From: Streptomyces fradiae ATCC 10745 = DSM 40063
Lineage (GTDB): Bacteria > Actinomycetota > Actinomycetes > Streptomycetales > Streptomycetaceae
NCBI RefSeq assembly: GCF_008704425.1
Contig: NZ_CP023696.1
Location: 1,598,501-1,662,500 of the forward strand
Reading direction: 5' to 3'
DNA length: 64,000 nt
Position 1 is the stretch's first letter. The number at the start of each line of letters is the position of its first letter. The position numbers were made by a program, and so were the translations under genes. Under the pieces are notes generated by a model, which saw only the letters and a program-made list of their open reading frames with translations, was not told the DNA's origin and searched no databases. Below are positions 59,359-64,000 of the stretch, one piece after another.

Positions 59359-59393
59359 GGCGGCCCGCCGGCTCCGGGGGCCGGCGGGCCGCC
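59359..59393. terminator. Bidirectional terminator between desulfurase and sugar-kinase genes
   Basis: ggcggcccgccgg (59359-59371) pairs perfectly with ccggcgggccgcc (59381-59393), loop of nine. It lies between two convergent genes. Confidence 0.85.
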
Positions 59394-59413
59394 CGGTCCG
59401 TGCGGGCGGCGGG

Positions 59414-60388
59414 TCACGCCAGGTGGGCGCGGACCTCGGTGGCGGCGTCGTCCCCGTACGCCTTGGTGAAGCGCTCCATGAAGTGGGCGCGGCGCAGGGT
59501 GTACTCCTGGGTGCCCAGGGTCTCGATGACGAGCGTGGCCAGCATGCAGCCGACCTGGGCGGCGCGCTCCATGCCGACGCCCCAGGCGAGGCCGGAGAGG
59601 AAGCCGGCGCGGAAGGCGTCGCCGACGCCGGTGGGGTCGACCTTGGCCTCCTCGTCGGGGCAGCCGACCTCGAAGGCGGGCTCGCCGGCGCGCTCGATCC
59701 GGACGCCGCGCGCGCCGAGGGTGGTGACGCGGTGGCCGACCCGGCCGAGGATCTCCTCGGCGCTCCAGCCGGTCTTGGTCTCGATGAGGCCCTTCTCGTA
59801 CTCGTTGGAGAAGAGGTAGGTGGCGCCGTCGAGGAGGGTGCGGATCTCGTCGCCGTCCATGCGGGCGATCTGCTGCGAGAAGTCGGCGGCGAACGGGATG
59901 CCGCGGGTGCGGCACTCCTCGGTGTGGCGGAGCATCGCCTCCGGGTCGTCCGCGCCGATGAGGACCAGGTCGAGGCCGCCGACGCGGTCGGCGACGGCCT
60001 TGAGCTCGATGAGCCGGGCCTCGCTCATCGCGCCCGTGTAGAAGGAGCCGATCTGGTTGTGGTCGGCGTCCGTGGTGCAGACGAAGCGGGCGGTGTGCAG
60101 CACCTCGGAGATGCGCACGGAGCCGGTGTCCACGCCGTGCCGGTCGAGCCAGGCCCGGTACTCGTCGAAGTCGTAGCCCGCGGCGCCGACGAGGATCGGG
60201 CGGGCGCCGAGCTGTCCCATGCCGAAGCAGATGTTCGCGCCGACGCCTCCCCGGCGGACGTCGAGGTTGTCGACGAGGAAGGAGAGGGAGACCGTGTGGA
60301 GCTGGTCGGCGACGAGCTGGTCGGCGAACCGGCCGGGGAAGGTCATGAGGTGGTCGGTGGCGATGGAGCCGGTGACTGCGATACGCAC
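59414..60388 (-). CDS. PfkB-family kinase, adenosine-kinase-like (AdoK)
   Basis: A 324-residue ribokinase-fold enzyme. It starts MRIAVTGSIATDHLMTFPGR, has LSFLVDNLDVRRGGVGANI, GSFYTGAMSEARLI, FAADFSQQIARMDGDEI, and the anion-hole/catalytic motif DPTGVGDAFRAGFLSG. The match to M. tuberculosis AdoK (Rv2202c) is high across the length, including TGSIATDHLM and SLSFLVD. Rv2202c also lies after the ctaC gene. The likely reaction is adenosine plus ATP to AMP, salvage of adenosine released by SAM-dependent methylation. Confidence 0.9.
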   Translation of the reverse strand: MRIAVTGSIATDHLMTFPGRFADQLVADQLHTVSLSFLVDNLDVRRGGVGANICFGMGQLGARPILVGAAGYDFDEYRAWLDRHGVDTGSVRISEVLHTARFVCTTDADHNQIGSFYTGAMSEARLIELKAVADRVGGLDLVLIGADDPEAMLRHTEECRTRGIPFAADFSQQIARMDGDEIRTLLDGATYLFSNEYEKGLIETKTGWSAEEILGRVGHRVTTLGARGVRIERAGEPAFEVGCPDEEAKVDPTGVGDAFRAGFLSGLAWGVGMERAAQVGCMLATLVIETLGTQEYTLRRAHFMERFTKAYGDDAATEVRAHLA

Positions 60389-60518
60389 GGCGGGATGCTC
60401 CTGCGGGGAGACAGCATGGACAGTTCACGCTACCGGGTCGTAGGGCGCCGGCGAACAGCGGAAACTACCCGATAGTAGGACCTTCTCGGTCCGGGGGCGG
60501 GCTGCGTACGGTGCCGTC

Positions 60519-60725
60519 ATGGCGAACGACATCACGGCGCGTGAGCGGCTGGAGCCCGATCTGACCCTGGCGGAGCTGTGCGGGGCCTCCGCGCGGATGG
60601 TTCCGCACTGGCCGGCCGCGCGGGCGGCCTCGCCCGTGCCGGTCCCGCCCTCGCGGATCCTGGGGGTGGTCGTGGAGCCCTCGTCCGTCCGGCTGATCGC
60701 CGGCGCCCCCGAATACGGGGTCTGA
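60519..60725 (+). CDS. Small hypothetical protein
   Basis: A 68-residue frame: MANDITARERLEPDLTLAEL at the N-terminus, Pro/Ala-rich middle, then SRILGVVVEPSSVRLIAGAP. A TACGGT box ends six bases before the ATG, consistent with a leaderless mRNA. No domain is recognised. It is short, so a chance ORF cannot be excluded. Confidence 0.4.
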   Translation: MANDITARERLEPDLTLAELCGASARMVPHWPAARAASPVPVPPSRILGVVVEPSSVRLIAGAPEYGV

Positions 60726-60831
60726 CACCCGTACGGCCCACGGAACCGCTCGGCCGTCCGCTCCGTCCCACCGGTGTCTCCCGCCCTGCGGGGATACGAC
60801 TGGTGGTGTGGACCGACGAAGGAGCCTTGCG

Positions 60832-62268
60832 GTGAGCGACACGGAGACCAGCACGGACGCAGGACCGGGCCGGCGCCGGCCGCTCGCGGTCGCCCTGGTG
60901 GCGGCGGCGGTGCTGGCGGCGGGCGGCGGGACCTACCTGGCGGTGGGCGGGCCGGACGGCGGCGCGCGGACGGTGGCGGGCGCCGCCGACGACGGGCGCG
61001 GCGGCCCCGGCGCCACGCCCTCGCCGGGCGGCACCGCTCCGGGGGGTACGGCGCCCGGCATCGCGCCCGGCGAGCCGGACCCGTCCGGGGGTGAGCGGTA
61101 CCGGGTGGCGGGCCCGCTGCCGAAGGCGCCGGAGAAGGGGCACGCCTACCGGGCGCCGGAGAAGGTGACGGCGGCGGACGCGGCCCGGCTGGCGAAGGCG
61201 CTGGGCTTCCCGGGCGCCCCGGTGAAGGCCCCGCTGGGCTGGCGGGTCGGCCCGGAGCGGGACGGCTCGGGCCCCTCGCTCCACGTGGACGAGGCGGGCC
61301 ACTGGCGGTACGAGGCCCAGGGACCGGTCACGGACGACTGCCCCAAGGGCAAGCGCTGCCCGGGTGATCCGACCGACCGGCCGGTGGACGACGAGACGGC
61401 CCGGCGGGCCGCGGCGCCGCTGCTGGAGGCGCTGGGGCTGGCGGACGCGGTCGTGCGGTCGGAGGCGCGGGGCTCGGTGCGCACGGTGACCGCCGAGCCG
61501 CGGGTGGACGGGCTGCCGACGCGCGACTGGGGCCCGCGGATCACCGTGGACGCCGGCGGCGGCGTGGTCTCGGCGGAGGGGCGGCTGAGCACTCCGGCGC
61601 GCGGCGAGGCGTACCCGCTGATCAGCGCCGAGCAGGCGGTGCGGGAGCTGAACGCGACGGTGGGCGCCACCTGGCCGCGCGAGGGCGTCGGCGGCTGCGC
61701 GACGGCCGTGCCGCACCTGGACGGCTCGGGCCCGGCCACGGCGGACGGCGACCGGGCGGGGGCGGACCCGAGCGGGCCGTGCAAGCCGGGCACGACGGTC
61801 CCGAAGCGTCCCGCCGAGCCCGAGGTGACCATCCGCACGGCGGTCCTGGGACTCTCGCCCGCGGTGGGGCGGACCGGGGCGACGCTGGTGCCGGCCTGGC
61901 TGTTCGACGGCGAGCGGGACGGGCGGCCGTACCGCTTCTCCTACCCGGCGGTGCCGCTGGAGCGGCTGTACCCGACCGCCGAGCCGTCGAACCTGGCGGT
62001 CGCGCCGTACGGGCCGGGCGACCGGCGGCTGCGGGTGTCGTTCACGGGCGGTGCGTGCAGCCCCTACCTGGTGCGGGCGTACGAGACGGACACGCGGGTG
62101 CGGCTGCGGGTCTTCGAGATCCCGGGCGGCCCCGACCGGATGTGCGCCGCTATCGCCCTGCCGGTGGAGGCGACGGTGGTGCTGGAGGCGCCGGTGGGCG
62201 AGCGGGCCGTGGTGGACGCGGCGACCGGGCGGCCCCTGCCCCGGAGCGGCTCGACGCCGACGAAGTGA
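60832..62268 (+). CDS. Membrane-anchored hypothetical extracellular protein
   Basis: A 478-residue protein. A single N-terminal hydrophobic segment (RRRPLAVALVAAAVLAAGGG) anchors it; a disordered Gly/Pro/Ala linker (about 40-90) follows, and the rest is a folded outer region with motifs GDPTDRPVDDETARRAAAP, TVTAEPRVDGLPTRDWGPR and YRFSYPAVPLERL. Two Cys pairs might form disulfides. The GTG at 60832 has AGGAG seven bases upstream; the frame extends to 60808. Family conserved in Streptomyces; function not known. Confidence 0.82.
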   Translation: MSDTETSTDAGPGRRRPLAVALVAAAVLAAGGGTYLAVGGPDGGARTVAGAADDGRGGPGATPSPGGTAPGGTAPGIAPGEPDPSGGERYRVAGPLPKAPEKGHAYRAPEKVTAADAARLAKALGFPGAPVKAPLGWRVGPERDGSGPSLHVDEAGHWRYEAQGPVTDDCPKGKRCPGDPTDRPVDDETARRAAAPLLEALGLADAVVRSEARGSVRTVTAEPRVDGLPTRDWGPRITVDAGGGVVSAEGRLSTPARGEAYPLISAEQAVRELNATVGATWPREGVGGCATAVPHLDGSGPATADGDRAGADPSGPCKPGTTVPKRPAEPEVTIRTAVLGLSPAVGRTGATLVPAWLFDGERDGRPYRFSYPAVPLERLYPTAEPSNLAVAPYGPGDRRLRVSFTGGACSPYLVRAYETDTRVRLRVFEIPGGPDRMCAAIALPVEATVVLEAPVGERAVVDAATGRPLPRSGSTPTK

Positions 62269-62290
62269 CCGGGTGCGGGGCCGGGTCGGT

Positions 62291-62358
62291 GACCGGCGCG
62301 GTGGCTCGGTGGGTGACCGGGTGCGCTGACCGGCGCGGTGGCTCGGTGGGTGACCGGG
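62291..62358. repeat. Two 31-bp direct repeats after the hypothetical gene
   Basis: A 31-base block beginning gaccggcgcggtggctcg and ending gtgaccggg occurs at 62291 and again at 62328 without change. It lies in the untranslated gap before a strong terminator. Confidence 0.9.
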
Positions 62359-62424
62359 AGTGGTGGGAGAGGTGGGGTGCCGGGACGGCGGGGCACGGGA
62401 GGGTGAGCCGCGCCGGGACGGCGG

Positions 62425-62471
62425 AAGGCGGCGGCCCCGCGGACCGGGAGGGGTCCGGGGGCCGCCGCCTT
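62425..62471. terminator. Bidirectional terminator between the hypothetical gene and erpA
   Basis: aaggcggcggcccc (62425-62438) and ggggccgccgcctt (62458-62471) form a 14-base stem; ggacc (62441-62445) pairs with ggtcc (62452-62456) further in, with a small bulge. The A/T ends give T-rich tails in both directions. Confidence 0.9.
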
Positions 62472-62554
62472 GCGTCCGTCACGTCCGGCCGGCTCCGGGC
62501 CGGGCGGGCCGCCCGGCGGGGCCGGCTTCCGCTCGGCCTGGGCGGATCAGCGGA

Positions 62555-62911
62555 TCAGCTGAAGGAGTCGCCGCAGGCGCAGGAACCCGTGGCGTTCGGG
62601 TTGTCGATGGTGAAGCCCTGCTTCTCGATGGTGTCCACGAAGTCGATGGAGGCGCCGCCCAGGTACGGGGCGCTCATCCGGTCGGTGACGACCTTGACGC
62701 CGTCGAAGTCCTTGACGACGTCGCCGTCGAGGGAGCGCTCGTCGAAGAAGAGCTGGTAGCGCAGGCCCGAGCAGCCACCCGGCTGAACGGCGACGCGGAG
62801 CGCCAGGTCGTCGCGGCCTTCCTGGTCGAGCAGGGCCTTGACCTTGGCGGCGGCGGCGTCCGTCAGGATGATGCCGTCACTGACAGTGGTCTTCTCGTCC
62901 GATACGGACAT
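62555..62911 (-). CDS. erpA: Iron-sulfur cluster insertion protein (A-type, HesB/ErpA)
   Basis: A 118-residue A-type carrier that passes Fe-S clusters to targets. The three Cys are present: Cys47 in GGCSGLRYQLFFD and Cys111, Cys113 in CACGDSFS. The start at 62911 has GGGAGAG nine bases upstream; the longer frame reads into the promoter. Divergent from nadA, whose product needs a [4Fe-4S] cluster, a sensible neighbour. M. tuberculosis Rv2204c is in the same place. Confidence 0.95.
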   Translation of the reverse strand: MSVSDEKTTVSDGIILTDAAAAKVKALLDQEGRDDLALRVAVQPGGCSGLRYQLFFDERSLDGDVVKDFDGVKVVTDRMSAPYLGGASIDFVDTIEKQGFTIDNPNATGSCACGDSFS

Positions 62912-63081
62912 CTGCTTCTCTCCCGGGTTGTTCGGAGACTGCTTGCCGACGGTTGCAACCGGCGGGGTCGCCGATTCATTCCGGGCCGCGCCCGGTCGTA
63001 CCCCTTCATGCTCGCACACCGCCTCCGGCGCAAGCACCGGCCTGTGGGACGGCGAACTCGTCACATCGACACTATGGACAT

Positions 63082-63128
63082 CGTCAAAGTGACGTGAACC
63101 AGTTATGATAGATAGCGTCAATTAGACG
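63082..63128. promoter_or_regulatory. Two CGTC-type palindromes and -10 box in the erpA/nadA region
   Basis: cgtcaaagtgacg (63082-63094) and cgtcaattagacg (63116-63128) are similar palindromes 34 bases apart; TATGAT at 63104-63109 lies between them and 48 bases upstream of the nadA GTG. They could be binding sites of one regulator. The region is much A/T-richer than its surroundings. Confidence 0.6.
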
Positions 63129-63156
63129 AAAAGGCTCAGTAGAAAGGGTGCGTGTC

Positions 63157-64000
63157 GTGACCACCGCCCAGCCCCTGGATGTCCAGCCGACGCCGCTCGC
63201 CCTGCTGCTGCTCGGCCGCGAGGCCGACGCCAAGAGCGAGCGGGGCGTCGAGTGCCCCGGCGACCTCCCCTCGCCGTCCGACCCGGACCTGGTGGAGCGC
63301 GCCCGCGCCGCCAAGGCGAAGCTCGGGGACAAGGTCTTCGTCCTCGGCCACCACTACCAGCGCGACGAGGTCATCCAGTTCGCGGACGTCACGGGCGACT
63401 CCTTCAAGCTCGCCCGGGACGCGGCCGCCCGGCCCGAGGCGGAGTACATCGTCTTCTGCGGCGTGCACTTCATGGCGGAGTCGGCGGACATCCTGACCGG
63501 CGACGACCAGAAGGTCGTCCTGCCCGACCTGGCGGCCGGCTGCTCCATGGCCGACATGGCCACGGCCGAGCAGGTCGCCGAGTGCTGGGACGTCCTGACC
63601 GAGGCGGGGATCGCGGACACCACCGTGCCCGTCTCGTACATGAACTCCTCCGCCGACATCAAGGCCTTCACCGGCAAGCACGGCGGCACGATCTGCACCT
63701 CGTCCAACGCCAGGCGCGCCCTGGACTGGGCCTTCGAGCAGGGCGAGAAGGTGCTCTTCCTGCCCGACCAGCACCTGGGCCGCAACACCGCCGTCCGGGA
63801 CATGGGCATGTCCCTGGACGACTGCGTCGTCTACAACCCGCACAAGCCGAACGGCGGGCTGACCGTCGAGGAGCTGCGCGCCGCGAAGATGATCCTGTGG
63901 CGCGGGCACTGCTCGGTGCACGGCCGGTTCTCGCTGGAGTCGGTCCGGGAGGTCCGCGAGCGCGTTCCGGGCGTCAACGTGCTGGTGCACCCCGAGTGCC
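63157..64000 (+). CDS. nadA: Quinolinate synthase, N-terminal part
   Basis: NadA condenses iminoaspartate with dihydroxyacetone phosphate to give quinolinate for NAD. The visible 281 codons run to the right edge and are open, so the gene is cut. Motifs: VFVLGHHYQRDEVIQFADVT, YIVFCGVHFMAESADIL (Cys ligand), LAAGCSMADMA, SYMNSSADIKAF, TICTSSNA, PDQHLGRNTA, WRGHCSVHGRFS and HPEC at the edge. GTG at 63157 has GAAAGG eight bases upstream; GTG at 63148 is the alternative. Divergent from erpA. Confidence 0.96.
   Translation, partial: MTTAQPLDVQPTPLALLLLGREADAKSERGVECPGDLPSPSDPDLVERARAAKAKLGDKVFVLGHHYQRDEVIQFADVTGDSFKLARDAAARPEAEYIVFCGVHFMAESADILTGDDQKVVLPDLAAGCSMADMATAEQVAECWDVLTEAGIADTTVPVSYMNSSADIKAFTGKHGGTICTSSNARRALDWAFEQGEKVLFLPDQHLGRNTAVRDMGMSLDDCVVYNPHKPNGGLTVEELRAAKMILWRGHCSVHGRFSLESVREVRERVPGVNVLVHPEC

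Overview
The window is a stretch of high-GC actinobacterial chromosome, almost certainly from a Streptomyces. The signs are third-position GC near saturation, frequent GTG and TTG starts, GGAGG-type ribosome binding sites, many leaderless promoters with TANNNT -10 boxes, and a gene order (metF-thiE-thiOSG-PASTA kinase-bfr/bfd-aroH-trpE-macRS-glkA-fadD-nlpC-trpD-qcr-cta-erpA-nadA) matching the core region around SCO2100-SCO2162 of S. coelicolor as I remember it. I see no insertion sequence, prophage, CRISPR array, tRNA, rRNA or secondary-metabolite cluster. This is conserved core chromosome; the novelty lies in regulation and in repeat expansions.

Layout. 1-8.6 kb: end of a phytoene-desaturase-like oxidoreductase, a membrane protein, metF and the thiamine genes (thiE alone; thiO-thiS-thiG behind a TPP riboswitch), with an Rv2175c-type DNA-binding protein and a FAD reductase between. 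8.6-15.4 kb: PASTA Ser/Thr kinase, DNase IV-like protein, sulfite-oxidase-like protein, the iron-storage pair bfr and bfd (bfd behind an iron box), and DAHP synthase. 15.4-21.8 kb: a secreted amidase, a complete Trp attenuator (leader peptide, terminator, fused trpEG) and a D-lactate-dehydrogenase-like enzyme. 22-32.3 kb: MacRS two-component system, lysophosphatidate acyltransferase, hydrolase, glucokinase with its DUF5304 neighbour, an ArsA-like ATPase, a SRPBCC protein and a phosphoesterase. 32.6-44.7 kb: acyl-CoA ligase, PimB-like glycosyltransferase, GT87 membrane transferase, an HExxH lipoprotein, two NlpC/P60 hydrolases, a NYN protein, rhomboid protease and an AsnC-type sensor domain. 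44.9-48 kb: a class V aminotransferase behind a SAM-IV riboswitch, and trpD. 48.1-57.7 kb: the respiratory supercomplex genes (qcrB, qcrA, qcrC and ctaE; then ctaF, ctaD and ctaC) with an L,D-transpeptidase between. 57.9-64 kb: a desulfurase-TusA fusion, an adenosine-kinase-like kinase, two hypotheticals, erpA, and nadA cut by the window edge.

How the genes work together: chorismate and tryptophan entry (aroH, trpEG, trpD), C1/thiamine/NAD/Fe-S cofactor supply (metF, thi, nadA, erpA, desulfurases), envelope lipid and glycan building (acyltransferase, fadD, pimB-like, GT87), wall remodelling (amidase, NlpC pair, L,D-transpeptidase) and the bc1-aa3 branch of respiration. Most of the order also matches M. 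tuberculosis Rv2172c-Rv2204c, so the block is an old actinobacterial neighbourhood.

The best leads are the SAM-IV riboswitch with a six-codon upstream ORF and mutually exclusive hairpins (46.6-46.8 kb), the leaderless trp attenuator (18.7 kb), a 21-bp perfect palindrome over the ctaE start codon, an ArsA-family ATPase lacking its P-loop lysines, and several young tandem-repeat expansions.
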